Origin: Venturia oleaginea
Lineage: Eukaryota; Ascomycota; Dothideomycetes; Venturiales; Venturiaceae
Length of the DNA: 64,000 bases
Assembly: GCA_013176395.1 (NCBI GenBank)
Contig: JABMLP010000014.1
Location: forward strand, 186,001 to 250,000
Direction of reading: 5' to 3'
This document shows, piece by piece, positions 45,657 through 55,901 of the stretch; within the stretch, counting starts at the first letter, position 1, and every line of letters starts with the position of its first letter. The notes under the pieces are model-generated. The model had not been told where the DNA came from. It worked only from the letters and a program-made list of their open reading frames with translations, and did not search any database. The translations under genes and the position numbers were made by a program.

Positions 45657-46382
45657 TCAAGCACTCTTCGTAACGATCCCCCTCGCCATCTCCACCAACG
45701 TCTCCTCAAAAACCTCCATTCTTTCCTCAAAAATCTCTTCACAAGGATATTCTTCATAGACAGTACAATAAGCACCTCTGAACCCGGCCTTCACCGCCGC
45801 AGAAACATCCCACATATGCGCCGCCGCAAACCACTTAACCTCTCCCTCTCCAAACCTCTCCAGCGCAGGATTATAAGAAGCAAGAGCCGGTTTCGCCACA
45901 CCGGTCGAGTCACATGTGATGAAATTCTCGCTGGGCATATTAACACCACCGCGAATAAAGTATCCACGAACCCGTTCCACATCACCAGTCGTGAGACACC
46001 AAACCGTGAACCCCGCTTCTCTAAGCGTAGCAAAACATTCCTTCAAACCATCTCTTAGTTCCAATTCGCTGTAGCCCTGGATACAGGTATCTCTTTCCTC
46101 GTCTGTGAATTCACTCTTTTGTGCTTGGAGGGGTACGCCCATCATGTGCAGAGTGCGGTAGAAGAGTGCTGCGAAGATAGATTTGTATGGTTTGTGCCGC
46201 GTTGATATGGAGAGGAAGGTGAATTCCAGCTCGGCGGCTGTCATCCAGGCGTATCCGAATGCTTGGGCATTGATGCTGTATTTCTTCAGTTTCGGACCGA
46301 TTGTAGCCTCGATTTTGGAATAGTAGGCGGTGAAGGAGACGCAGGTTCCTACCACGTCGAAGACGACGTGTTTGACTGGCAT
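45657..46382 (-). CDS. HAD-superfamily hydrolase, haloacid-dehalogenase type II-like
   Basis: Predicted 241-residue single-exon hydrolase. Motif I VVFDVVGTCVSF holds the nucleophile Asp (about residue 9). Motif II is VWCLTTGD, motif III the Lys in TGVAKPAL, and motif IV AAAHMWDVSAAVKAGF with the metal-binding Asp and the AHxWDxxAA pattern of 2-haloacid dehalogenase-like proteins. A helical cap domain lies between motifs I and II (KKYSINAQAFGYAWMTAAEL..., ELELRDGLKECFATLREAG). Most fungal members are phosphatases or dehalogenases of unproven substrate. The Cys after GT in motif I (usually Leu or hydrophobic) is slightly unusual. It ends convergently to the FAD oxidoreductase. Confidence 0.9.
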   Translation of the reverse strand: MPVKHVVFDVVGTCVSFTAYYSKIEATIGPKLKKYSINAQAFGYAWMTAAELEFTFLSISTRHKPYKSIFAALFYRTLHMMGVPLQAQKSEFTDEERDTCIQGYSELELRDGLKECFATLREAGFTVWCLTTGDVERVRGYFIRGGVNMPSENFITCDSTGVAKPALASYNPALERFGEGEVKWFAAAHMWDVSAAVKAGFRGAYCTVYEEYPCEEIFEERMEVFEETLVEMARGIVTKSA

Positions 46383-46787
46383 TCTGGCAGTGGCAGTGGC
46401 TGAGGCTGAGGCTGAGGCTGATGAAGAGGTGAGAGGTAAACAGAGACGAGTAACGTACCCGTGACAAATGAAGTTGAATCGATAATTAGTAAAGAGAGGT
46501 ATGGATTACGGAGTACGACTACGAAATTTTCAAGGTTACACTAGGATCCCTTCTCCGACTTTCGGCATATTTCAGATACCAGACCTCTTTTACTCGCGTG
46601 CTCAGATTTACTCGTACCTCGTAGTTTCTCCTCCGAGCGCGGCGAAAAGAACAACTGATTCAGGGCTAAGACTACCTACTGGTTGGAACTACAAGCAAAA
46701 CCTACGAGCAAAGACTGCGGGTAAAACTACGAGCAAAGACGACGGGCAAAAAACCTACGAGCAAAAAATTACGGGCAAAGAAGGTAT
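46383..46787. other. HAD promoter and short repeat array
   Basis: The promoter side of the HAD gene has a (ctgagg)n-like run near 46400-46420. It is followed by A/C-rich DNA with the 26-29-base repeat listed next. Confidence 0.5.
46690..46782. repeat. Three and a half imperfect 26-29-base tandem units
   Basis: Unit of the type aaacctacgagcaaagac-tgcgggt, repeated with small indels up to the left end of the pogo derivative. It is adjacent to, not inside, that element. Confidence 0.7.
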
Positions 46788-47503
46788 AACGTATTCCACC
46801 ACCCGAACCGCCACACCACCTCACCACCTAACCCTCGAAAATCTCTTGGCACGACCAATTCATAGTACGACTCTTCAATTTTATCGCTATCAACAACAGA
46901 TTCCAAGTCTGTCGTGCTGCTATCTGATTCAGAAGATATCTCAATATCCTTTTTACACGTTCGCGCATTGTGCCCAGTCGCACCGCAGTTCCCACAGCGC
47001 CTTTGAGTTGGTCGGGCTGTTTCTTGACCACGAGCATTCTTTGATCCCTGAGGCGCAACAGACGCCTCAGCAGCTACCCGCGCTGCTGCAGTCCCATACT
47101 CCATAGTACCACCTTGCTGGATCCGCTTTCTTTTACGCCATTTTCGCTTCGTCATTACTGCCAATTGCTCTTCAAGCTCGTGGTTTCGTGCAACGAGTAG
47201 GGCGTTCTGGTGCAGCATCAATTCAGCGCCTCTAACAAGCTGTGAAAAGCCTGTCTGCGCAGCAACTGTTGACCGAGTAAAAGACTCGCTTACGAGCTTG
47301 AACCACGCGCCAATAATCTCTGGATCTTCCTGTAGTATCCTCTGCCTATCCTTTGCTCGATTGAAGGCTACCTTGAGCTCATCTGAGCGCGTTACAAATC
47401 TCTCAGCCCAGTTTTTGCCTACTGGCTCTCCACCGCGTATAAGGAGATAGTAAGATAGAGAAATCTCTTTTCTATGTTCCTGGGAAGTTTTAGAGTTATC
47501 CAT
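46769..47503 (-). pseudogene. Transposase derivative of element A with the DDE core deleted
   Basis: A 244-codon ORF (ATG at 47503). From GGEPVGKNWAERF it matches the element A transposase at 59717-61372, but the helix-turn-helix start is replaced by MDNSKTSQEHRKE... Residues equivalent to 136-406 of A, which contain the whole DDE catalytic triad, are missing. The join is in frame at a shared 9-base acgagcttg; in A the two copies lie 813 bases apart (271 codons). The C-terminal helix, basic patch and CCHC knuckle (CGNCGATGHNARTC) are kept. The original stop is mutated (EES then YYELV...), so the ORF reads through the left terminal repeat. It cannot catalyse transposition; a DNA-binding or knuckle-only product is conceivable. 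Confidence 0.8.
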
Positions 47504-47523
47504 GCGTTATTGGTGGAATTGTA
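46788..47523. mobile_element. Element A', non-autonomous pogo-like derivative
   Basis: Left end TA-acgtattccaccaccc equals the outer terminal repeat of element A (acgtattccaccatcg). The right end ttggtggaattgTA is a decayed version of A's right end. About 735 bases versus about 1,770 for A. The TIR's inner gagcgggtca boxes are lost. Confidence 0.65.
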
Positions 47524-48845
47524 AAGGTACGATTTGTGAAAAGAGAGGGGACGTTTTAGGCCGTTTATTTCTCCTACTGACAGCTCTTACCTCTCATCAC
47601 GCTGCTCACTTCATACCTTGTATCGCGCCGCCCGGAGCGAATACCGTGATAGAATACGAGGTGCTAGTAAATCTCAGCACGCGCGCAAAAAAGAGCATCT
47701 GGTTTATGAGATATTACGAGGTTCCTTGCGCTACACGTATGGAATACTTCGTTTAGGCAGGGATTGAAAGTCACTATACGAAGAGACACGTACCTCGTAC
47801 AACAATCCACAGATACAGAACCGATTACTTCATTACGTATACGCGTATCAAAGCCGATTCAACAACAGCTTCTCGGGATGAGCCAGACACATCTTCTTCT
47901 CCTAATAGAAACTCCAGAATTCGATCGAAGCGTGAGACTTTTTCGCGGAGAGAGAGATCGAGCTTCCGTGATCCTCAAAGGCAATTTGTAAGAGAATGGC
48001 TTATCGGGCGATCGATACCGAAGGATGTACCAACGGGTGTCAGTCTTGTTTCAACAACCAATGAACACAGGCGTCTAGTAAGGATAGTTTGCCAATCAGT
48101 GATCTCAGAGCTTGTCAATCAGCTTACCAAAGCAATGGATACCATCGGAAATGTTTAAACAAGATTGACGCACGTAAGTATGGCGCGTCCACGCAGGGAC
48201 AAAAATGGAGGTGGACAAGAATCTTCACCCTCTCGGCACGATGTGAAAGCCATAGATTCGGATTAAAGCTAAACAGTGGCTAACCTTGCTTCTCATGAGA
48301 GCAAGTCTTGAAGTAGTAGTAGCTAAACTTTTTATAGGCTGGCCGATGCTTCTTCAAGTACCATAGTAATGTATTGACCGCCCACACTCCACAAGGATAG
48401 TGACTGTTCATCTCCAACCGGAATATATGTTCCGCTCAAAGTTGCATAAGTTGCAGGGATTGGAAAAGTCAATGCAGATATTATACAGACAAGTACAGAT
48501 GAATGTTCAACTACTTTCTAGGTCCTAAAAGGCTTAGAAGACTCCTCTTCGAGACTTGCTTACTACGTTTACATGGCTATTAGTTGTTAGTCTCTGGCCA
48601 ATGCTTCCATCCTCAATATATCCGTACTCGAGTCTACTCGCCGCTGTTTGCGTGCAATGCTTGTTCCAGCACGCGTACTTACCAGAACGCCGATCCACAC
48701 AGGGCTTTTCACCGCCAGCGCTAACGACTAATAAGCCGGTAACCGTACTGTGGTAGCTGGGGAGATAAACGTTAGTTGCCACCCAATATGCAGTAATCCT
48801 TGAAGCTTGATATAGCCGTAGATCTCACATCTTTAGCGTTTCGTA
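47524..48845. other. Gene-free, probably repeat-derived
   Basis: No supported ORF. Around 47647-47670 lies aatacgaggtgctagta, which resembles a MITE-2 end without a visible partner. Around 48354 accatagta resembles a MITE-1 end. No RNA gene was seen. Confidence 0.5.
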
Positions 48846-50005
48846 CAGTAACATAAGCAGAATTTGATTCGCTCTCTAAATACACTATACTCACCACTTT
48901 GTATGCATCCCTCTTGCATTGATGACGTCTTGGCAGCGCTGAGGCATTGTACAAAGAGTGTCCCATAGAAATTCTGGTGTAATAACCTCATTCCAGGCCT
49001 GCTGCACAATGCGCCTTAATCGTGGATAAGAAAACTGCTTATCCTCGTAATTATCCTCAATCCACTGCTTCATCTTATTCCAAACTGTCTCGATCGGGTT
49101 CAAATCTGGAGAATATGGCGGCCAAAAGATAAGCCGAACCCCAATTTGTACAAAAGCCTCTTGAGGAATAGAACCGCTATGCCCTGGGCATTATCCTGCA
49201 TTAAATAGAGGTGTGGATGTTGTTGTTGTAGGAAGCGGTATACTTTAGGGACAATCCTCTCCGTATAGGACTCCTATTACAAGGTTAGAAAGAGTAGGAA
49301 TTTACAAGATTCTTAACCTACCATGCCAATTGAACCCCGATCCTTTTCCCAGAAGAATCCTGGTCCTTTTATCGCCCCAAAGAAGCAACCCCAGAACATC
49401 CACCCTTTCCTCTTGCGTATCTTTTGAAGTACACAGTCAGGATGAAACTCCTCTCCAGCTTTTCGAGTAACTCATTGTCTCCTATGCCTTCCACCGGTAA
49501 CCCAAGTCTCATCAGTCCATAAGATCATACACCAATCCTGTATTGTCCAGTGTAGGTGCTCCTCCGCCCATTGTAGCCGTAGCCGTCCATTATTTTCGGT
49601 AATTGGTGGTTTAGCTCTTGCAATATATCGCTTATAACCTCTTCTCTGTAGTGCTGCACGTACAACATCACCAGATACAGGTAATTCAAGGATACTAGCA
49701 ATGCTTTGATAGGAGAGAAGGCGGTGGCTCTTGGAATGTACCACAAATAGCTCAAGTTCATCAACCTCCTCTTCAGAAAGCAGCCTCTTACCGCCACAAT
49801 GTCCCTTTTTTTTGTGGGGTAGGATGGCCGTTATCAATATCCCATTGAATTTGACGTAGAGTGACTTCTTTGCTTCTCTTCTCCTTAAAAAAGTCCTGGA
49901 TTTGTGTAAGAATGTAGATCATGTACCAGACATGTGATGTGGATTGTTAAGACACCGGATTGCTGCATTCCTGCTGCAAACAGTCATTCTTTGTTATTTG
50001 CACTG
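48846..50005 (-). mobile_element. Decayed Tc1/mariner element
   Basis: About 1.16 kb around a Tc1-type transposase. Proposed ends CAGTaacataagcagaat (left) and, reverse complemented, CAGTgcaaataacaaagaat (right) both sit next to TA. The similarity is only partial, so the ends are tentative. Confidence 0.5.
48891..49920 (-). pseudogene. Tc1/mariner DD34E-type transposase, broken
   Basis: The minus-strand pieces add up to an HTH plus DDE_3 transposase. N-terminal HTH pieces KEVTLRQIQWDIDNG and LLSYQSIASILELPV are followed by AKPPITENNGRLRLQWAEEH, first Asp in MILWTDETW, GWMFWGCFFGAIKGPGFFW, second Asp in LMQDNAQG/HSG, and third acid in PPYSPDLNPIETVWN. Lesions seen: a frame change at an A8 run (plus strand t8, near 49808-49815), a TGA after GGRHRRQ (49472) and a one-base loss in the DNAPGHSG motif (near 49185). 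A GTAGGT...TAATAG segment (about 49323 down to 49274) could be an intron. Inactive. Confidence 0.75.
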
Positions 50006-50697
50006 TAGAATGGCCTACATAACCTGATTGAACTGCCCTTATGGCGAGAACATGCAACTCTATGTCCATTCAACTCAACAACTGTTTATTTCGCTCGATC
50101 TCATAATTTGCTTGTATAAGAAGCCTGCAAGGTGGAGGGTAATAACTTGGTTTCCCTCGCCTCGTGTAAGCTCCTGATGCCGCATTGTGACTCCAAAAAC
50201 CTGTGTGTACAGCCGGAAAATGGCTTCAAAGATAGCAGTAAAGGTGGCTTCAAAGTAGTGACGTGGGGGAGGTATTGATAAGTTACACTAAGAATACGCT
50301 GACATAAGCATGATGGTAGCTTCGTTTAGATTAATGCATTGCCACTGCATTGGCCACTATAAGGGTCACAACCCCAGTTACCACAGTAGTACGCGGAAGG
50401 CTTTACCCTAAGCCCTTTCCCTACGGCTAAGCTAGGATTTGATTTAGCTTCTTATCCCTGCAGCTGGTGCAACTCTCAATGGAATTGAGGGATGATGTGC
50501 ACAATGAAGATCGCTTGCCCACTCTGGTAATGAATCGGCCTTATGCAGCGGCTTGGTATATTGTCAAGTATTGTGACACTTAATACCTGAATTCATATAA
50601 GGGCGGGGCAATTATTCAACGAGATGTACAAGAGATCTGAGTGCCGCCGACATTTATTCATACTCGCCAACATCATAACTCACTGCCTCAGATCAAT
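50006..50697. other. P450 promoter region
   Basis: No ORF. Ordinary A/T-balanced upstream DNA. Confidence 0.5.
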
Positions 50698-52452
50698 ATG
50701 GTGGAAATCGAACCGAAAGCTATTTTGGCCACCTTGGCCTCTCCCGGGTCAATGATAGGAGCCCTTCTGCTGGCCGCAGCTCTTCTACTGTGTCGCACCA
50801 TCTTGTTCGAACCCAACTTGAGTCACATCCCATTGCTGGACGCAGATTTGCCTAGGGCTGAGAGATTGGAGGGCTTCGAACGGGATAACAAGGGTGTCTA
50901 CGCCAGAGGGTACAAAAAGGTATTTCTCCAGTTCCCGCTTTCTCATTGACGTTGTTGAACGAAGCTTAGTTCAAAAGTGTATTCCGGATTGACACACTAG
51001 ATGGTGAGCGCTAAATCTGGTTCCCCAACAGCCAACTCTAATGCAAGCACTGCAGGTCCTCAAGTCGTCATACCACCTCATCTCATAGACGAGGTGAAGA
51101 ACGTGAAAGAAGAGGACATGGACCATGATGGGTCCTTAGATGATATAACCATGACGCCGTGGATAGGAATCTCCTCTAGTACCTCATTGACGATCCACCT
51201 CGTGAAGGGAGACTTGACAGCTGCTCTAAGTATTAAGCACCTTAAATAGTTCCTTACGATCGTCTAACATATGTAGACCGTCTCAATCCACGCTTAGCCA
51301 AAACGACAGAGAGAGCTGTGGCGTCCGAAGTTCCACCATGTCCAGAATGGACCAACGTCTCTTTCACGGATACGATACGCTCCATTGTGGCAATAGTCTC
51401 CGGCGATATCTTTATCGGACCAGAACTATGCCGTAACGAAGAGTATTTAAAGTTATGTATTGGCTACACTGTAGACTTCTCAACAGCTGCCTACAAATTG
51501 AAGAAGTGGAGTTTCTCGTTCAGGCACATTGGAGCATACTTTGTATCAGAGGTCAAGAAAACCCGCGAGTATCCCGGAAAGGCCGAAAAGTTTTTCGGCC
51601 CGGTCATCAAGCAAAGGAGAGCCATATTGGAAAATGGTGGCGAGCTTCCGGATGATCTACTCTCATGGGCTTTGAAGAAATCATCCAAGTATGAGGAAAG
51701 CGACAGCGTCGTTGCCTTCATACAATTGAGAATGGCTCACTCTGCCATTAATACCACAACAATGACCGGAACTATTCTGTGAGTAGTCTCACCATTTAAC
51801 AAGTGTCGGATGACTGACCCGAAGTGCAGACTGCGCGACATTGTCTCCCAGCCCGGTCTCGTTGAAGCTCTCCGTGCTGAAACGGAAAAGGTTCTCGCCA
51901 GACACGACGGTGCATTCACATCAAAATCTCTCTACGAAATGAAACTCCTCGACTCCGTCATGAAAGAATCCCAACGCATGCATATGCTAGGGCCCTGTAC
52001 GTTCACCACATTCTCAGCTTCCCAACTCCCTCCTCGTCGAACACCATTTCTTCGTGCTAATTTTCAGTTTAGCACTATACCATAACAAAACTCGCAACGG
52101 CGTAACCCTTTCCGACGGCACATACCTCCCACCCCAGGTAACGCTAGTCAGCGCAACTCACGCCGCCTCAAACGACCCTGCTAACTGGCCTAATGCCGAA
52201 ACCTTCGATCCCTATCGTTTCGTCAAGCTGCGGGAGGCCTCAGCGGAGGACGCTGGCAAATATCAATTCGTCACAGTGCTCAAAGATTTGATCTCATTTG
52301 GGTATGGCAAACACGCCTGTCCAGGCCGCTTCTTTGCCGCCAATGAGATCAAGATGATCTTCATATTTCTTTTGAGGAATTATGATATTAAGCTGAAGGA
52401 GGCTGGAAACAATGAAACGTCGGAATTTCTGTTCCGAGAGAGAAGGACGTAA
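50698..52452 (+). CDS. Cytochrome P450 monooxygenase
   Basis: Predicted 492-residue microsomal P450. Six exons (50698-50919, 50970-51003, 51056-51229, 51277-51778, 51830-51996, 52073-52452), all in frame at plausible splice sites. There is an N-terminal membrane anchor (GALLLAAALLLCRTILF). The I-helix HSAINTTT is of the type seen in ent-kaurene-oxidase-like and related fungal P450s. K-helix ESQR (ExxR), PERF-region FDPYRF and the heme loop FGYGKHACPGRF carry the thiolate Cys. The Trp/Arg and hydrophobic surroundings are normal. The C-terminus (ETSEFLFRERRT) is some 10-20 residues short of the usual. It stands alone among transposons, with no visible cluster. Substrate unknown; a role in terpenoid or indole-diterpene oxidation is a guess from the I-helix only. 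Confidence 0.85.
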
Positions 52453-52815
52453 AAGGAAGGACGGAAGTAAAGGGGACAGGCGCAATTGGGTCCCAACAAC
52501 ATCCACGTACTCATGGATTAACATGACAGTTCTGCCCAATTTTTCAAAATCTCAAAACCCAAGACTGTTGCAACCATCATTTCTTCCGCCGTCTGTCATT
52601 TTCTATGCCTAGCAGCTTATCCTCTCGCCAGGCCATCCCGGAACAGGGATGTGTGTACTCAAAGACCATCCCATCCGATATCTTCTGGACCCCGGTGCAC
52701 AACTCACCCCGCGATCAGATTCCACCACAGGAATAATTCAAAGAACTATCATCCTCTGCTGTTCTATCGTCATATGCGCCAGGGAAAATGCGAGAATCCC
52801 ATTCTTTCGGGCTTC

Positions 52816-52893
52816 CATGCTTCCGAGCTTCCCATGCTTCCGAGCTTCCCATGCTTCCGAGCTTCCCATGCTTCCGAGCTTCACATGCTTTCA
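52816..52893. repeat. 17-base minisatellite, about 4.5 units
   Basis: catgcttccgagcttcc is repeated head to tail at 52816, 52833, 52850, 52867 and 52884. The first three units are identical and the last is degraded. The low divergence points to recent expansion. Confidence 0.95.
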
Positions 52894-53467
52894 AGCGCCG
52901 CAACCAGACTAATTTCCCCCAGAAAGATCTTTACCAAGTGCCAATAAAGTATTCTTTGCAGCCTTCAATTGCCCCTCGATTTCTTGTTTTTGGTGTAGGG
53001 TTATCGCTGTATAAGTAGAGATCGTCGATCTTAGGGCGTGTTTGAGTTCTTGGATGGAATGGCCAGATTGCGATTTTCAGCCAATCCGTCCAAGTCTACG
53101 TGCACGAGTTAGCTTGATTCAAACAGAGAGAGTGCTGTGGGTCCGGCCAAAAGAACGTTAGTTGGCGGGTCTTATCACAACCCCGTCTTCTCCCACACAA
53201 ATACAACGTAGGAAAATACATAGTCCCTTTTCTACCCATAAATGCGGGTTCAGACACCCAGTACGGCTCGACTCCGTATTAGAGTATCAGGTATCTCCTT
53301 AACGAAATATAGGCTTTGAGGGGTTACTCTTTACAAAAACACCCATGTCTTACATATATAGGTACAGTTATCGATCGGCCCACTACGGGCCGAGTGTACC
53401 TATTAGCGGGATTCTGTATTTCTGCATTGGCTGTTGACAGGCCGTTAACCGGTGGTTAATTTGAACA

Positions 53468-53511
53468 GGCAGTTTAGGTCCAGTTAACAGGCAGTTGGCG
53501 TCCAGTTATCA
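53468..53511. repeat. 22-base tandem duplication
   Basis: ggcagtttaggtccagttaa-ca is followed by a copy with four changes, then a partial third unit (ggcaacc...). Confidence 0.75.
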
Positions 53512-53833
53512 GGCAACCAACAGGGCAATAAGAATTCTAATTGGCGATTGGGGCTCAATCAACGGTTAACGGCAAATTCTCAAACCACACGATCCCGCTA
53601 AGTAGGTACGAAAAACGTTGTCGAGGAAAGTGATATTCAACTTCCCTAGAAAGAGAAATGCGAAAAGAGAATACTCTCTTTTGTCCGATATAATAAACCC
53701 CAGGTTTCGTTCAGGCAAGCCCTGCATTCCTCTCATCCAATCCTACCAAATGTTAACAATGGACGAGATTCTCGATGCCATCTGTGCCTCAATCGTCGGA
53801 TAAGCTTCTGGATTAGGATTATCTGAATCAGAA

Positions 53834-54068
53834 TACTATGGTATCCGGGGGAATAAATGTGCATTCCATATCCCTACCCGCAGCATTATCTTCCCTGCAA
53901 CTTAATGGCCTCGAGGTCAAATTTTCTGATCTTAACTGCAACTTTGTAGAACGTATTCTCTTTTCCGAGGTGAGTTGTATGTGAACATCTATTCGCGCTG
54001 GCGGTAAGTAGAAGACGGGGTTGATTTGTTCAGATCCACACACAATTATTCCCCCAGATACCAAAGTA
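53834..54068. mobile_element. MITE-1d, 235 bp with TA duplication
   Basis: TA-ctatggtatccgggggaa at the left and, reverse complemented, TA-ctttggtatctgggggaa at the right. There are about four mismatches in 28 bases, and TA stands on both outer sides. Same terminal core as MITE-1b. The 79-codon ORF inside it is incidental. Confidence 0.8.
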
Positions 54069-54401
54069 AAGAAATCCGAAGTGGCTTAGGCACTGCGCCA
54101 CAACTTATCCGCATCTTGGATAGCGGGTGAGGTTCGATGAGGAACAGAATAATACTCGTCGGATGAATGATAGAGCAATGATCTGTTCATCTTGAGGCAA
54201 ATCATCGGATGAACAGATGATTGCAGGACCTGCGTTTAGGCGTCTGTAAAAGAATACCCTGCGCAAAGACCAAGGTAAGGATCGAATTTAACGTCCTTTT
54301 GGCCGGATATCACAGTACACTCAAAAACCCTACCTTAATTCAAATGATTGGATTCTGCGCGGCTATTGGATTCTAGTCAATTAGCAGCGTATATTAGCCG
54401 A

Positions 54402-54424
54402 TCTCTCTCTCTCTCTATCTCTCT
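54402..54424. repeat. (TC)n microsatellite
   Basis: A run of tc with one ta interruption. Confidence 0.9.
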
Positions 54425-55032
54425 TAGATACACCACTGTCGTTGATAAATGACAGGCGATTTGTTTCTTCAATATTGATAGAGGTCTAAATATCCATCTA
54501 GCACCAAGAGAGTACATTCCTACTGTGGCATCAGGCAGCGTTGGAGATGTTACTTTTTCAGCCGGAATACTGTCAGCAATTCAGTAATTCTCCACTGCGC
54601 GAGACCGGATTCTATGTATGTGCCATAGTGGGTGGTGAGTTGAGTCTGGATGGATAAGAAGCGGCGACGAATGGATTGAGGCAGGGCATTACCGGAAGAG
54701 CATCGATCGCCATCAGGGAGCTCACAAAAGCACACAGGCAAGAATTTAATAAAATCATTGCATTTGATCAGATGATTAGACTGATCATAAATGGGCATGG
54801 TCACATATCCCACCATAAACCTGGAAGTTCTCATCACATCTCCGCCTTCATCACAGAGATCGTGCAAATGAGAGTTTCTTCCTAGAGGGGGTCCCCCGAA
54901 AACAAGTTTGAGTGACCAGCAGTTCATAGCTGAAGTGAAATAAAATGCAAGGCTGATTCATGACCAGCATGCCGCTGACGAGACCAGTCGCCTGAGCAGT
55001 TCAGCCAGAGCATCAGAGGGAGAGAGAAAGTA

Positions 55033-55901
55033 TTAGACCAATGTCCAGATGGCGCCAGTCAAAGGGTGATCGAGGCTGCCTCCACTGAGTGCCGTGAACA
55101 TGGCTGGCGTGAGGTCAAGACCTGTACCACAACCGCCACAAGTGTCGGAGACGTAGCCGCGAACAGTCTTACCACCCCAGGTGACGTCGACGCTGCGCTT
55201 GCACTTTGGGTTGTCGTTTGGATTGGGGGTCGCGGAGCTAGCCATGTCGGCGTTGTTGACGCTGACCATGAAGTCGCTGGGAGAGCCGACGAACCCACAA
55301 GAGCCTGCAGCGTTGCCCATCGCCGTGTCGAAGGTGAGCGTGCCGGAGTTTGAGTCGTTACGCTTGGCCTTGGCTGGAGAGGCCCAATCCCACTTGACAT
55401 CGTGAACACGGCCATCACCTTTGGGACGGACGCGCTTGAAGACTGGCTCAGTGACATCGATGGCGCCTGGTGCGCATACTGGACATGTGTCGACAATCTG
55501 GGCCTGGACCGCGATACCGGACTCGTCGTAGATGCTGATGTATTTGCCACAGTGAGGATTGGCGTTTGGGTTGGCCCCGTTGGCCATGTCGCCGTGGTTG
55601 ATGGCGACGACGTACTCATCCTTGCCATTGTCGAAGCCGCAAGAGCCTTTGCCAACGCTGGGATCGTAGTAGGTCATGTCACCAGAGAACTGCGCGTTGG
55701 CTTAAGAGTCTGTTAGCTGAGACATGCTTGCGGTGGCAGTGTGAAATTTACTGAGCCTGCCACTGAAGGGTGAAGTGAGCACAGAAGGAGAGACCTACCA
55801 GATCTGGCATGAACCTCAACGGCAGAGTCAACTGGGGCGGCATTGCCCAGAGCGGCGAGGCCAGCAATGATGGCGGCAGCGGTGTTGAGTGTAAACTGCA
55901 T
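55033..55901 (-). CDS. Secreted protein with two double-psi beta-barrel (RlpA-like) modules
   Basis: Predicted 256 residues. Exons 55901-55799 and 55700-55033 join in frame (TCTG/CCAAC) over a 98-base intron (GTAGGT...TTAAG). A signal peptide (MQFTLNTAAAIIAGLAALGNA) and a propeptide-like PVDSAVEVHARS precede two modules. Module one (about 38-135) has GKGSCGFDNGKDEYVVAINH, HCGKYISIYD, and VDTCPVCAPGAIDVTEPVF. Module two (about 150-256) has SCGFVGSPSDFMVSVNNADM, CKRSVDVTWGGK, and SDTCGGCGTGLDLTPAMF. These are the Cys pairs and Asp-Thr-Cys of DPBB_1 domains found in expansin/cerato-platanin-like and RlpA proteins. Extracellular, probably carbohydrate-binding; enzymatic activity is not implied. 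Two modules in one chain is the notable point. Confidence 0.92.

Larger units (their letters stand above)
52453..55032. other. 2.6 kb gene-free stretch with several repeats
   Basis: Contains the 17-base minisatellite, a 22-base duplication, MITE-1d and a CT microsatellite (listed). A one-sided MITE-1-like end (gatatcacagta, near 54305) has no partner. The ORFs are short and featureless. Confidence 0.6.

Noticed and set aside
46501..47106. 201-codon plus-strand ORF
   Set aside because: It crosses the A' terminal repeat and is antisense to the transposase derivative.
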